64,000 nucleotides of DNA from Vibrio barjaei (GCF_001639065.2 NZ_LQXO02000036.1:41366-105365), one strand, 5' to 3'; shown: positions 1 to 8,681, counted from the stretch's first letter. Program-made: numbers and translations. The notes: generated by a model not told the origin, from the letters alone.

Positions 1-282
1 GACCCGAGCCAAGGTATGTTCGAACAGTTACTGCCCTTCGAGCCCGATGCACTCAAAGTAGCGGCAACGTTAGAAAACAAACAAGACCGAACACGGTTAT
101 TACCTTTGGTGAAATTCTGTCGTAATCATAAGTTAGCTTGGGTGGCAGGACGAATCAGTAATCAAGATGAACTCACTCAATTTAAGCGCCTTGGAGCCAG
201 TCATTATTTTGGCTACTTTAGTGATATTCCAACCTCAATGTCATTTAAGTCATTCGGTGATGCCGGTAATGATGAGTACTAA
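1..282 (+). CDS. C-terminal fragment of a degenerate EAL-like domain protein (5' end outside window)
   Basis: The reading frame is open from base 1, so only the last 93 residues are visible. The fragment looks like the end of an EAL (c-di-GMP phosphodiesterase) domain: a run 'FCRNHKLAWVAGRISNQDEL' followed by 'KRLGASHYFGYF' parallels the usual late EAL stretch with EGVET and LG..GQGY. Where EAL enzymes carry the conserved Glu of EGVET this protein has AGRIS, so this part is degenerate and the domain may be a catalytically dead sensor. It lies just upstream of lafA on the same strand, with a hairpin between them. Lateral flagella are classically repressed by c-di-GMP, so a regulatory role is possible but is inference. 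The call rests on a short fragment. Confidence 0.5.
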   Translation, partial: DPSQGMFEQLLPFEPDALKVAATLENKQDRTRLLPLVKFCRNHKLAWVAGRISNQDELTQFKRLGASHYFGYFSDIPTSMSFKSFGDAGNDEY

Positions 283-302
283 CCAAGCGCTTATTTAAAC
301 CA

Positions 303-350
303 CATCGGCGCCTCTCCTTTCACTCTTTCTTGATGAAAAGAGAGGCCGAT
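303..350 (+). terminator. Hairpin downstream of the EAL-like gene
   Basis: An imperfect stem pairs TCGGCGCCTCTC with GAGAGGCCGA, and an inner CTCTTTC/GAAAAGAG pairing extends it. It is followed by the short T-rich stretch TTTCCCT. It probably ends the upstream transcript before lafA. The poly-T tract is weak. Confidence 0.4.
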
Positions 351-520
351 TTCCCTAACAAAATCGCTATTTTTCGGAATAAGCCTCACACTTTCCCACC
401 CAAAATCAATAATTTCCAAGTTTTTTTCATTTTCCAATTAATCCTAGAAATTAACCGACCGCCTCTTGTTAGTGAGCGGGGCGAATGTCCCACATTGATA
501 TAGATTCAAGGAGAATGACA

Positions 521-1387
521 ATGGCTTTATCGATGCACACTAACTACGCTTCGCTAGTTACACAAAACACACTGAACAACACAAACGGTCTGCTAAACAC
601 AGCGATGGAGCGTTTGAGCACAGGTTACCGCATTAACTCTGCAGCAGATGATGCAGCAGGTCTTCAAATCTCTACTCGTTTAGAATCTCAAACCCGCGGT
701 ATGAACGTTGCAATGCGTAATGCACAAGACGGTATCTCAATGATGCAAACTGCTGAAGGTGCGATGGACGAGATGACAAACATCGTTTACCGCATGAACG
801 ACCTAGCAACTCAGGCATCAAACGGTTCTGCTTCTACTGCTGACAAAACGGCACTGAACAAAGAATTCCAACAGCTTAACGAAGAGCTAGTGAACATCAT
901 GGATTCAACTAACTTCGGTGGTCAGAAGCTGTTTAACACAACAGGTTTTGCAGCGGGTGCAGTTAACCTACAAATCGGTACTAATGCTGGTGAGCAACTA
1001 GCAGTTGACGTATCTACAGACATCACAGCGCTAAACACAGCAATCGGTGCAGCTGGTGGCTTTGCTCTGGGTGATATCTCGACAGAAGCTGGTGCTCAAA
1101 CTGCACTTACTACTCTAACAGGTGCAACAGGTGACGCAGGTCTTCTTGCTGATATCGGTACTACACGTTCAAGCTTTGGTGCGAACATCAACCGTCTAGA
1201 GCACACCATCGTTAACCTTGGCAACATGGTTGAGAACACATCGGCTGCGAAAGGTCGTATCACTGACGCTGACTTCGCGGTTGAGTCTTCAAACATGACG
1301 AAGAACCAAATGCTAATGCAAGCGGGTACAACAGTTCTATCGCAAACTAACCAGCTACCTGGTATGGCGATGTCACTACTTCGCTAA
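521..1387 (+). CDS. lafA: Lateral flagellin LafA
   Basis: This is the filament subunit of the lateral (swarming) flagellum, 288 aa. The start at 521 gives MALSMHTNYASL, preceded by AAGGAG at 508-513; an in-frame ATG at 485 lacks this and would add a non-flagellin leader. The N-terminal D0/D1 helices contain 'RLSTGYRINSAADDAAGLQI', the central region is short and Ala/Gly/Thr-rich (about residues 150-200), and the C-terminal helix ends 'LPGMAMSLLR'. The protein is small and single-copy here, as expected for a lateral flagellin; polar flagellins are usually about 375 aa and multi-copy. It forms its own unit, closed by a strong terminator. A flagellar sigma-28 promoter is expected upstream, but no convincing match could be placed. 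Confidence 0.95.
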   Translation: MALSMHTNYASLVTQNTLNNTNGLLNTAMERLSTGYRINSAADDAAGLQISTRLESQTRGMNVAMRNAQDGISMMQTAEGAMDEMTNIVYRMNDLATQASNGSASTADKTALNKEFQQLNEELVNIMDSTNFGGQKLFNTTGFAAGAVNLQIGTNAGEQLAVDVSTDITALNTAIGAAGGFALGDISTEAGAQTALTTLTGATGDAGLLADIGTTRSSFGANINRLEHTIVNLGNMVENTSAAKGRITDADFAVESSNMTKNQMLMQAGTTVLSQTNQLPGMAMSLLR

Positions 1388-1495
1388 TAAAGCAAGCATC
1401 CTTAATAATTGGTGCGGTGATCGCTACCAGCCAACCGCATCGGTTATTTTTGGATATGATGAATTTTCCTTCGTTAACTATTCATCCGTCCTTTT

Positions 1496-1517
1496 AACCT
1501 CCCTCGGGAGGTTTTTT
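1496..1517 (+). terminator. Rho-independent terminator of lafA
   Basis: An AACCTCCC / GGGAGGTT stem is followed directly by a run of six T, about 110 bp after the lafA stop. A smaller hairpin, AACCG-CAT-CGGTT-ATTTTT, sits at 1432-1450 and may be a first stop. Confidence 0.85.
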
Positions 1518-1844
1518 CATTACTAGGTGGTGCTTGATGGGATGTAAAGAGATGAGAACAGAACTAACTCTGAACCCAGATCTCATATTTCCACTTATCT
1601 TATCACCAGCGATTAATACCTCTCAGCATCAAGTCGCCTTAACCCTCTGAGTAATAGGCAGTTTACTGGTGGAAAAGCGGAACTAGCACAATGGAAACCC
1701 CGCTTCCGCCCACGAAATAAAACTATTCTAACCAATTGAATTTTAATGTTTTAAATCATGGCATACATCTTGATTTAACCCACTAAGAATACTGTGCTGT
1801 CCATCCCTATTGCACGGCGAGCAGCAAAACTAAGGAGCACTCCA
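1518..1844. other. Non-coding region between the lafA terminator and lafB
   Basis: No credible gene is seen in these 327 bp. There is a GC-rich imperfect hairpin around 1669-1721 (GTGGAAAAGCGG against CCCGCTTCCGCCCAC) and, closer to lafB, a sigma-54-like box at 1759-1774. Confidence 0.5.
1759..1774 (+). promoter_or_regulatory. Sigma-54-like promoter upstream of lafB
   Basis: TGGCATACATCTTGAT matches the TGGCAY-R-N4-TTGCW pattern except that the -12 C is A. It ends 70 bp before the lafB start. A near-identical box, TGGCACATATCTTGTA, precedes flgB on the other strand, which supports both. The changed -12 GC is a weakness. In V. parahaemolyticus late laf genes are described as sigma-28 dependent, so this assignment is tentative. 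Confidence 0.4.
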
Positions 1845-3182
1845 ATGAGTTCGTTTGACCCAATCACTATGGCGACCAACCTTGCCACTTATGATGTGCA
1901 GCCATTTCAGCAGCGTTATCAAATGCAAGCGGATAAGTATCAGGCTCAAATTACTGCACTAGGTAAAGTGGAATCGGCATTACGTGAGTTCCGAACTGCC
2001 GTAACGAACATGAACAGTAGTAGCTCGAACATCATTAAGAATACGGCAACGGTTTCACAAGAAGGTTTCCTTTCTGCAACGGCCAATGCCAGCGCCATGG
2101 CGGGCAGCTATCAGGTGTTTGTAGAACAAGTTGCCACCGCACACCAACTCTCAACGGGTATGCCAGCCGACCTAGATGCCAACACTGAGATTCCAACAAC
2201 AGGCACGCTCGATTTAACGGTTGACGGTAAAACCTTATCACTCGACCTATCAACAGTTGATACCGACGGCGATGGCAAAGCAACCATGGCCGATTTGGTT
2301 TCCGCTATTAATAATGACCCTGATAACCCAGGCGTCAATGCCACTCTGGTTCGTTCCAATGGTCAGACGCACTTTATGTTGTCGAGTACTGAAACGGGTG
2401 TTGCCAATACTGTAAACGTGTCTGCTTCAGGCACTGGGGCAACGTGGTTTGAAGATGCCTTTACTAACACCAGCGACATCAGTACACCGCAAGATGCCGT
2501 CATTTGGCTAGGCGCTGAGGGTAGCGGTCTAAAACTCACCAACAGTAGCAATACCTTTACTGGCGTTATTGATGGTGTTGACCTGACGGTCAGCAAGGCG
2601 CAGGTCTCGGGAGAGCAACCGCTGACGCTGACCATTGGTGCCGATGATGAAGCGACAAAAGAACAAGTTAACGCCTTCATTGACGCTTACAACACTCTGA
2701 TGTCTACCATGGACGAATACACTGGTATAGGCGGGGAAGATAAAGCACGTGGCGTGTTAGCGAGTGATCCAACACTTCGCTCTATTGAAAGCCAACTCAC
2801 CAGCATTATTCGTGGTGAATACAACGGAATGCGCCTAAGTGAAGTGGGTATTGAGATTGATCGCAGCGGCAAGATGACACTGGATGCCACCAAGTTCGAA
2901 GAGGCGCAGAAAAATAACAGTGCCGCGCTAGAAGCCATGTTTAACGGCGACGGTAATCTTCTGGATTCCATCGACACCATGGTTGACCCATTTTTGAAGT
3001 CGACCACCGGTCTTTTCAAAACCCGTAAAGACTCCCTACAACAGAACATTTCGCGCATTGACGACAAACAAGCGACGTTAGAGCGCAAGTACGACATGGC
3101 GTACAGCCGCTACCTCAAACAATTCACTCAAATGAACACCTTAATGACACAAATGAACCAAACCATGAGCATGTTTGGTTAG
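1845..3182 (+). CDS. lafB: Lateral flagellar cap protein FliD/LafB (HAP2)
   Basis: This is the filament cap, which folds flagellin at the growing tip; 445 aa. The start at 1845 (MSSFDPITMATNL) has AAGGAG at 1832-1837; an in-frame upstream codon at 1794 would add a non-homologous leader. The N-terminal coiled region runs to about residue 80 ('ALGKVESALREFRTAV'). The central domain carries 'LDLTVDGKTLSLDL' and Asp-rich 'DTDGDGKATM', and the C-terminal FliD domain ends in a long coiled coil ('LQQNISRIDDKQATLERKYD...QFTQMNTLMTQMNQ'). It is the first gene of a tight run ending at lafU, 18 bp before lafC. Confidence 0.93.
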   Translation: MSSFDPITMATNLATYDVQPFQQRYQMQADKYQAQITALGKVESALREFRTAVTNMNSSSSNIIKNTATVSQEGFLSATANASAMAGSYQVFVEQVATAHQLSTGMPADLDANTEIPTTGTLDLTVDGKTLSLDLSTVDTDGDGKATMADLVSAINNDPDNPGVNATLVRSNGQTHFMLSSTETGVANTVNVSASGTGATWFEDAFTNTSDISTPQDAVIWLGAEGSGLKLTNSSNTFTGVIDGVDLTVSKAQVSGEQPLTLTIGADDEATKEQVNAFIDAYNTLMSTMDEYTGIGGEDKARGVLASDPTLRSIESQLTSIIRGEYNGMRLSEVGIEIDRSGKMTLDATKFEEAQKNNSAALEAMFNGDGNLLDSIDTMVDPFLKSTTGLFKTRKDSLQQNISRIDDKQATLERKYDMAYSRYLKQFTQMNTLMTQMNQTMSMFG

Positions 3183-3200
3183 GGCTAGGAGGACAAAATT

Positions 3201-3587
3201 ATGCTAATGGATTCAGGCTACGACTCATATCAGCAGGTCGATTTAGATGCCCAAGCCGCCGCCGCAAACCCACATCAACTCGTGGTGATGCTGATCGACG
3301 GTTTACTTAATGAGATTGAACGTGTGCGCGGTCATATAGGCGCAGGGCGCTTAGCGGAAAAAGGCGATGGTATCAGCAAGTGTATGAACATTCTTGTCGG
3401 CCTCGATAGCGCACTTGATGATGAAAATGGTGGCGAAATCGCCGAGAACTTGCACCAACTTTATGACTTCTGCCAAATCGAACTCTATCAAGCCAGTATT
3501 CACAATGACGTGGAAAAGCTCGCCAGTGTAGAGCGTGTGATGGGCAATATCAGAGAAGGATGGTTGAATTTTGGCAATCAAGCATAA
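3201..3587 (+). CDS. lafC: Lateral flagellin export chaperone FliS/LafC
   Basis: This is a cytoplasmic chaperone that keeps flagellin unfolded for export; 128 aa, the normal FliS length. It has the FliS opening 'YQQVDLDAQAAAANPHQLVVMLIDGLL' split over two helices and the closing helix 'VMGNIREGWL'. A strong Shine-Dalgarno AGGAGG lies 7-12 bases before the ATG. Its 3' end overlaps lafD by 17 bp, suggesting translational coupling. Confidence 0.93.
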   Translation: MLMDSGYDSYQQVDLDAQAAAANPHQLVVMLIDGLLNEIERVRGHIGAGRLAEKGDGISKCMNILVGLDSALDDENGGEIAENLHQLYDFCQIELYQASIHNDVEKLASVERVMGNIREGWLNFGNQA

Positions 3588-3882
3588 GGTGTCCCCTGAG
3601 CGATTCCGACACCTCAGTAAACTTATTGAAATCGCGACAAAAACGGAAGATTGGCACGCACTAAAACGCTACGACGTACAACTTCGTGAGCTTTTGGACA
3701 CCCATAGACCTTACTTAAAGGACCCTAGGTTAGCACCCGAAATTCGCCACGCTAGACTGACTCATTTAGCGGCATACGAAGCTTTGTCCGTTGCAACCAG
3801 TGAGCTCAAAAAACGCCTCCACAGTGTGAGCGAGGAAAAAGAGCGAACGGTGGCTTATCAACTTGCGATGACATTGGAGTAA
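3571..3882 (+). CDS. lafD: Putative lateral flagellar chaperone LafD (FliT-like)
   Basis: A 103-aa, all-helical, basic, non-secreted protein in the position where fliT-type chaperones sit (fliD-fliS-fliT order). It has little recognisable FliT sequence, so the name rests mainly on gene order in the lafBCDEFSTU operon. The start is TTG at 3571 inside lafC (GAAGGA about 10 bases upstream); a GTG at 3589 is an alternative. It ends 4 bp before lafE. In FliT, the equivalent protein is a chaperone for the FliD cap. Confidence 0.7.
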   Translation: MAIKHKVSPERFRHLSKLIEIATKTEDWHALKRYDVQLRELLDTHRPYLKDPRLAPEIRHARLTHLAAYEALSVATSELKKRLHSVSEEKERTVAYQLAMTLE

Positions 3883-3886
3883 CCCC

Positions 3887-4936
3887 ATGCTAACCATGAC
3901 CAATATTCAAAGTGGTGACAGTTCGGCGCGTGTTAGTGATGGTTCATCAAACCAGAACATTAATGCGGCAAGTACCTCATCACCTAAGGACGCTGCTGTC
4001 CCTTTTGGCCAACTCGTCAAAGTGCCAAAACAACACGATCAATCCTCGGTTGATGACCCTCTGTTAACCAACGAGGCAGATAACGCGGACGAAAGTGCTG
4101 TGCACGCTACACTGGCAACCCTGATTACCGAGCCAGAGTTGCCTCAAGGTTCTGCCGTTGCAACAAGCCAAACGCCTGCAACCTCACTGCAGCAACAAGC
4201 TTCCGAGCTACTTAGTCAGTTTGTGGTCAATGCCAATACTCGCCATTCCGCAGCACCTCAAGTTGAGGCAAATGTCGCTCACCCATCATTAGCGATAGGC
4301 AAAGAAAGCTCACCACGTAGCTCGCTCAACCCTACTCAGTTGATAGCACAAACAGCGCCAGACAACACCGTCTCTCGCCCCATTAATGCAGAGATAGCTA
4401 ACTTACTAACAAACGTAAGTAGCCAGACCTCGTCAGCCCAACAAACTCATGGTCATCAAGCCACTCCTGCATCAGTGTCCACCACACCACCCACAACAGA
4501 ATGGGCACCGGTACGCGTAGACACTCAAGCGGGCAAATGGGGAGAGCAAATGCTGCAGGTGCTCAACGATCGAGTCACCCTACAAGCTCAACAAAATTTG
4601 CAAGAGGCTCGGATCAGATTAGATCCGCCTGATCTTGGCAAATTGGATCTTATGGTTCGTGTTGAAGGCGATCGTTTAAGTGTGCAAATCAATGCGAACG
4701 CTGCTGCTACACGCGAGGCATTAATGCAGGTCTCAGAACGTCTTCGATTTGAACTGCAAAACCAGAACTTTATGCATGTTGACGTTCAGGTCGGTACTGG
4801 AGAAGGCCAACACGAATCACCGCAGCATAGTCAGGAGGAAGAGTCGACGGTTCTCGCCTCTCGTCGCTTTGATGATGACTCTTCATTTCAATCCACATTT
4901 ACCACTGCTGAACACTGGCTAAGTACGCAAGCCTAG
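3887..4936 (+). CDS. lafE: Lateral flagellar hook-length control protein FliK/LafE
   Basis: This is an exported ruler that sets hook length and switches export specificity; 349 aa. The N-terminal 200 residues are low-complexity, rich in Gln, Ser, Ala and Thr, as usual for FliK. The conserved C-terminal flg_hook domain (about residues 215-300) is clear: 'ARIRLDPPDLGKLDLMVRVE' followed by 'LSVQINANAAATREALMQ' and 'LRFELQNQNF'. Shine-Dalgarno TTGGAG lies 8 bases before the ATG. It sits between lafD and lafF. Confidence 0.9.
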   Translation: MLTMTNIQSGDSSARVSDGSSNQNINAASTSSPKDAAVPFGQLVKVPKQHDQSSVDDPLLTNEADNADESAVHATLATLITEPELPQGSAVATSQTPATSLQQQASELLSQFVVNANTRHSAAPQVEANVAHPSLAIGKESSPRSSLNPTQLIAQTAPDNTVSRPINAEIANLLTNVSSQTSSAQQTHGHQATPASVSTTPPTTEWAPVRVDTQAGKWGEQMLQVLNDRVTLQAQQNLQEARIRLDPPDLGKLDLMVRVEGDRLSVQINANAAATREALMQVSERLRFELQNQNFMHVDVQVGTGEGQHESPQHSQEEESTVLASRRFDDDSSFQSTFTTAEHWLSTQA

Positions 4937-4971
4937 TGCTTTGCACTAAGTACCTCATAGGGAAATAAATT

Positions 4972-5460
4972 ATGACTAAACCGCAACTCTTCGCCATGTT
5001 CATCGCCATGATAGTGACCAGTGCCTTGGTCTCTGCTGCTACTGTGTTTGGCGCAGCCTGGTATTTAAAGCAAGCAGGCGATGACCGCAGCATGATTGAA
5101 GACACTCCGCTGTCGTTTTTGACCCAAGACAACCAAAGTAGCCAAGGCCCAAGCTTTCAATCATTGGACAAGGTTGTACTGAGTGTCAGAGGCAAGAAGC
5201 AAACTCACTTTGTAATGATAGAGCTAGCGGTAGAAACTCGCCGTCCAGATCGACTACAGAACATCAATGACTACATGCCCATTGTCCGCAATGCCATGCT
5301 CAACTTGTTCAGCCAAAAAACTTATGAAGACCTTCACGGCGAACAAGCCCTTGCATCGCTACAAGACGAAGTAAAAAACACCGTGATGATGGCGTTTGCT
5401 AAAACTGAGGTGATACGCGATATCGACGATGTACTGCTTACCAAATACGTCGTGCAGTAG
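4972..5460 (+). CDS. lafF: Flagellar basal-body associated protein FliL/LafF
   Basis: A single-span inner-membrane protein that associates with the stator and supports motility under load; 162 aa. One transmembrane segment at about residues 8-30 ('FIAMIVTSALVSAATVFGAAWYL' region) is followed by a periplasmic FliL domain with 'THFVMIELAVETRR' and the closing '...VIRDIDDVLLTKYVVQ'. Shine-Dalgarno GGGAAAT precedes the ATG. Position between fliK and the sigma gene matches the lateral operon order. Confidence 0.9.
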   Translation: MTKPQLFAMFIAMIVTSALVSAATVFGAAWYLKQAGDDRSMIEDTPLSFLTQDNQSSQGPSFQSLDKVVLSVRGKKQTHFVMIELAVETRRPDRLQNINDYMPIVRNAMLNLFSQKTYEDLHGEQALASLQDEVKNTVMMAFAKTEVIRDIDDVLLTKYVVQ

Positions 5461-5469
5461 AGGCCGCCT

Positions 5470-6198
5470 ATGTTGGATATGAATTACACGGACAGTTATG
5501 GTGTCGCCGACGAAGTGAATTCGCCAACGACACCTATTGATGAAAATCGTCTTCTGAGCCAACACCAGATTTTGGTGAAACGAGTGGTCAATCAACTGCG
5601 TAACCATGCTACTACCCATTGCAGCATCGAAGACATGCAGCAAATAGGTTTGATAGGGTTACTGGAAGCAGGGCGTCGCTATGGCAATATCGACGACCCC
5701 AACTTCCCAGCATTTGCTGTGTGTCGTATTCGAGGCTCTATTTTGGATGAGCTACGTCGACTTGATTGGCGTTCACGTAAAACACGCCAGCAAGCCCATG
5801 AGCTCAACGATATCACCCGCGATCTCACCAAAGCACTAAAACGAATGCCGACGGAGCAAGAGATCATTAAAGCCCTCGGCACCGATCAAGCGGATTATCA
5901 CACTCGGCTCAGCGCCTCAATGGCTGGCGAGATGCAAAGTCTCGATCAGTTGATAGAAAAAGGGCTGGAAGGTCAGGTGGATAGTGCCTATGAAGGCATG
6001 AGCCATGAGCATATTCGCCGCAGTCTAGAGGTCGCTCTCGCAAAGTTGCCAAAACGAGAACAACTGCTGATGACACTGTTTTATCAGCACGAACTCAACC
6101 TACATGAAATCGCCTTGGTACTCGAACTGACACCACCACGGATCTGTCAGCTCCACAAACAAGCGCTAAAACAACTCAACCAATTACTATCTTCTTAG
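5470..6198 (+). CDS. lafS: Lateral flagellar sigma-28 factor LafS (FliA family)
   Basis: This is a sigma factor for late lateral flagellar genes; 242 aa. Region 2 contains 'IEDMQQIGLIGLLEAGRRYG' and 'AVCRIRGSILDELRRLDW', the typical FliA core and -10 reading motif. Region 3 has 'MPTEQEIIKALG'. Region 4 has the helix-turn-helix 'LPKREQLLMTLFYQHELNL...TPPRICQLHKQAL'. It is presumably held inactive by FlgM, encoded at 25035 in this window. The FliA-type start is at 5470 after AGAGG; an internal Met at 5479 is possible. Late laf genes are its expected targets. Confidence 0.93.
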   Translation: MLDMNYTDSYGVADEVNSPTTPIDENRLLSQHQILVKRVVNQLRNHATTHCSIEDMQQIGLIGLLEAGRRYGNIDDPNFPAFAVCRIRGSILDELRRLDWRSRKTRQQAHELNDITRDLTKALKRMPTEQEIIKALGTDQADYHTRLSASMAGEMQSLDQLIEKGLEGQVDSAYEGMSHEHIRRSLEVALAKLPKREQLLMTLFYQHELNLHEIALVLELTPPRICQLHKQALKQLNQLLSS

Positions 6199-6207
6199 GA
6201 GTCACAT

Positions 6208-7065
6208 ATGCAAAAGTTTATGGGCGCAATCATTATTCTGATATGTGTCTTCGGCGGTTACGTTTGGGCCGGGGGAAGCATGATGGCCATTTGGCAGCCA
6301 GCCGAATTTCTGATCATCATCGGTGCCACAGTCGGCTCATTGATCATAGGTAACCCTCCGCAAGTCTTGAAAGAAATGCGCAGCCAGCTTCGCTCTATTA
6401 TGTCACCTCATAAGGACGAGCAAGCGTTCTACATGGAATTAATGGCATTACTACAAGTCTTGTTGGAAACCGTTCGCAGTGGTGGCTTCAAAGCACTCGA
6501 TAAACACATCGAGAACCCAGAACAAAGCCCGATTTTCAACCGTTACCCACTGGTTAGCCGTGATTATCGTCTTGTTTCTTTCATTACCGACAATTTGCGT
6601 TTAATGGCAATGGGACAAATGTCGCCTCATGAATTAGAGGGACTACTAGAGCAAGAGATTGAAGCGATTGAATCGGACCTGCTGCTTCCATCTCGCTCAA
6701 TGCAACGTACGGCAGAAGCTCTACCCGGTTTTGGAATATTGGCAGCCGTTGGCGGCATCATCATTACCATGCAAGCTATTGATGGTTCCATTGCCTTGAT
6801 TGGCTATCACGTTGCCGCCGCTCTAGTAGGTACATTTTTAGGTATTTTCGGATGTTACTGCTGTTTAGACCCAGCTAGTAATGCCATGGCTCAGCGCGTT
6901 AAGCGTGATATGTCAGCCTTCGATTGCATCCGCGCGACACTGGTCGCCTATGTAGCGAAAAAGCCGACGTTGCTTGCGATTGATGCTGGCCGCAAACACA
7001 TTCAGCTCGACATCAAACCTACCTTTAATCAAATGGAGAGGTGGCTAGCTGAACAGGAGGGATAA
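6208..7065 (+). CDS. lafT: Lateral flagellar stator MotA homologue LafT
   Basis: This is the inner-membrane stator subunit that couples ion flow to rotation; 285 aa. Four membrane spans are visible: about residues 3-23, 29-48, 169-190 and 200-222, with the hallmark 'ALPGFGILAAVGGIIITMQAI' region and a large cytoplasmic loop between spans 2 and 3. Lateral motors in vibrios are proton-driven, unlike the sodium-driven polar PomA/PomB; that is family knowledge. The AGGAG site lies 7 bases before the ATG. The stop overlaps the lafU start (TAATG), indicating coupled synthesis. Confidence 0.93.
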   Translation: MQKFMGAIIILICVFGGYVWAGGSMMAIWQPAEFLIIIGATVGSLIIGNPPQVLKEMRSQLRSIMSPHKDEQAFYMELMALLQVLLETVRSGGFKALDKHIENPEQSPIFNRYPLVSRDYRLVSFITDNLRLMAMGQMSPHELEGLLEQEIEAIESDLLLPSRSMQRTAEALPGFGILAAVGGIIITMQAIDGSIALIGYHVAAALVGTFLGIFGCYCCLDPASNAMAQRVKRDMSAFDCIRATLVAYVAKKPTLLAIDAGRKHIQLDIKPTFNQMERWLAEQEG

Positions 7066-8054
7066 TGCAAAAACAAGAGCAAGTCGTCTTTAAGCGTTCA
7101 GGACGCCGCCATGACCATGAGTACCATGGCGGTGCTTGGAAAGTCGCCCTAGCCGACTTTATGATCGCGTTAATGGCTCTGTTCCTCGTGTTATGGGTCA
7201 TGCAAGTGGTCGACAAAGAAGAGCGCAAAGCGATTGTCGCCCACCTACAAATGGCCAGTGTATTTGATAAGAGCACTGGCAGTCTTTTCGATACTTCACA
7301 AAGTATCTCCCCTATTGATCTTGCCTCCGAATCATCGGTGACTAGCCGTCATGATTCAGTGCATACCGTGACCTCTTTTTTCCAAGGAGATCGCGACGGA
7401 CCAGAATCTGACTCACTGATCAACGGCACCTTTGATACCCAGGAGCGCTTGGAAGCCTTGGCTAAAGTGGTCAATGAAATGATGCGCCAGATTAATGCAG
7501 ATGGGAACGTTGACGTCACGGTCACCCCGCAAGGCTTAAGAATCGTGCTGCAAGATGACTATAAGCAGAACATGTTCCGACGAGGTGGTTCAACACTTAC
7601 CCCTTTCTTTGAAGACCTGTTATTGGCATTAGCGCCGGTATTCCAGCGCGTTGAAAACCCGATGATCATCAGTGGGCACACAGATGCAACGCAATACCGT
7701 AAAGCGTTCAGTAGCTCCTCTAACTGGGAACTGTCCTCGTCTCGAGCCAACAGCGCCCGACAGACCTTGGTCGCTGGCGGTATGCCAGAGCTGAGAGTGT
7801 TACAGGTCACCGGAATGTCTGACCGAGCGCTGCTCAATCAACAGGATCCTAAATCGAGTGAGAACCGCCGTATTGAACTGTTTATCTTGACCACTCCAGC
7901 TGCCGAAGTGATCAGCACCTTATTTGGCGAACAGCCAACTAACGAGGTCGAAAAGGCACGTGAGAAGGCTCAGTTTAATCAACCTGTGTTCCGAACCGAT
8001 ACCATTCGCTTTGAGTCGGAAGGCACCTCTTCCGTAGAGCCACAAGCACTTTAG
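7065..8054 (+). CDS. lafU: Lateral flagellar stator MotB homologue LafU
   Basis: This is the peptidoglycan-anchored stator subunit; 329 aa. The single transmembrane helix begins 'WKVALADFMIALMALFLVLW'; Asp31 is in the position of the essential ion-carrying aspartate of MotB. A plug/linker region follows. The OmpA-like peptidoglycan-binding domain (about residues 185-285) contains 'PMIISGHTDAT', 'NWELSSSRANSARQTLV' and 'SENRRIELFI'. It overlaps lafT by one base and is the last gene of the lafB operon, followed by a hairpin. Confidence 0.94.
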   Translation: MQKQEQVVFKRSGRRHDHEYHGGAWKVALADFMIALMALFLVLWVMQVVDKEERKAIVAHLQMASVFDKSTGSLFDTSQSISPIDLASESSVTSRHDSVHTVTSFFQGDRDGPESDSLINGTFDTQERLEALAKVVNEMMRQINADGNVDVTVTPQGLRIVLQDDYKQNMFRRGGSTLTPFFEDLLLALAPVFQRVENPMIISGHTDATQYRKAFSSSSNWELSSSRANSARQTLVAGGMPELRVLQVTGMSDRALLNQQDPKSSENRRIELFILTTPAAEVISTLFGEQPTNEVEKAREKAQFNQPVFRTDTIRFESEGTSSVEPQAL

Positions 8055-8069
8055 CTTGCGCGCTTAATA

Positions 8070-8097
8070 AGGTGTTCTATGCTTAGGTAGAACACCT
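8070..8097 (+). terminator. Hairpin at the end of the lafB-lafU operon
   Basis: A perfect 10-bp stem, AGGTGTTCTA / TAGAACACCT, with an 8-base loop sits 16 bp after the lafU stop. No T-run follows, so it may act as an mRNA 3' end or a weak terminator. Confidence 0.55.
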
Positions 8098-8144
8098 AAA
8101 TATGCTAATAATTTCTTATTGATTTCATCGAAGTAGAGCGTGTT

Positions 8145-8438
8145 ATGCGTCAAACTCATCCTCACATTGCAGACAGCAAATCTGACCCGCTTCAAAAAGC
8201 ATTTTTGTGGCTGATCATTATTGATTACGCGTTGCTTGCTCTGTTTTTAAGTCAGTTATCCACGCTGTCTTTAAAAGGAGGAACGGGGATCAGCTTACTG
8301 CTGGTGGTCTACAACGGCCTACTGACCTTCCTCTGCTTCCGACGCACCAATAAGCGCGATGCCTATATCATCTACCCCACGCTTTCCGCCATGTTGTTGG
8401 CATTTATCTGCTTTTTGTATTTTTTCTTTTTGGTATGA
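8145..8438 (+). CDS. Small three-span membrane protein of unknown function
   Basis: 97 aa, unrecognised. After a short polar N-terminus it shows three hydrophobic segments (about residues 19-40, 48-67 and 75-97), the last ending in 'FICFLYFFFLV' at the extreme C-terminus. It sits between the convergent laf and flg operons, on the laf strand. The ATG at 8145 has only a weak purine-rich site upstream (GTAGAG). Hydrophobic pattern and clean length suggest a real gene, but no homologue is known to me. Confidence 0.55.
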   Translation: MRQTHPHIADSKSDPLQKAFLWLIIIDYALLALFLSQLSTLSLKGGTGISLLLVVYNGLLTFLCFRRTNKRDAYIIYPTLSAMLLAFICFLYFFFLV

Positions 8439-8474
8439 CTTGAACCCTATTTAGTAAGTCATTTACCTCAGGTG

Positions 8475-8660
8475 TCATCCCCCCAAAAAAACGTTCGTCA
8501 TTCCCTTGAAAAAGGGAATCTCATACAGCGCATCGTAAACCTAAATAACATGACTTACTCTTTAATTTTCAGTTATCTACGAGCTTTATAAGTTCTTCGT
8601 TGTCACGAAGATGACGGTCTATTTGAGATTGCAAGAGACAGGATGCCGCCGTGACCATTC
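8475..8660. repeat. Vibrio-type palindromic intergenic element (probable)
   Basis: The gap between the small membrane gene and the flg operon contains ATTCCCTT-GAAA-AAGGGAAT (8500-8519), then a region with GTCACGAAGATGACG. The ATTCCC/GGGAAT plus GTCAT pattern resembles short palindromic repeats scattered in Vibrio intergenic DNA. Copies elsewhere could not be checked; a related palindrome occurs at 38925-38942. Confidence 0.35.
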
Positions 8661-8681
8661 TGTTTTCACGGGCAGCTGCAA

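Noticed and set aside
1754..1840. Upstream start codon at 1794 for lafB
   Set aside because: The extra 17 residues have no FliD character, and AAGGAG is placed correctly for the ATG at 1845.
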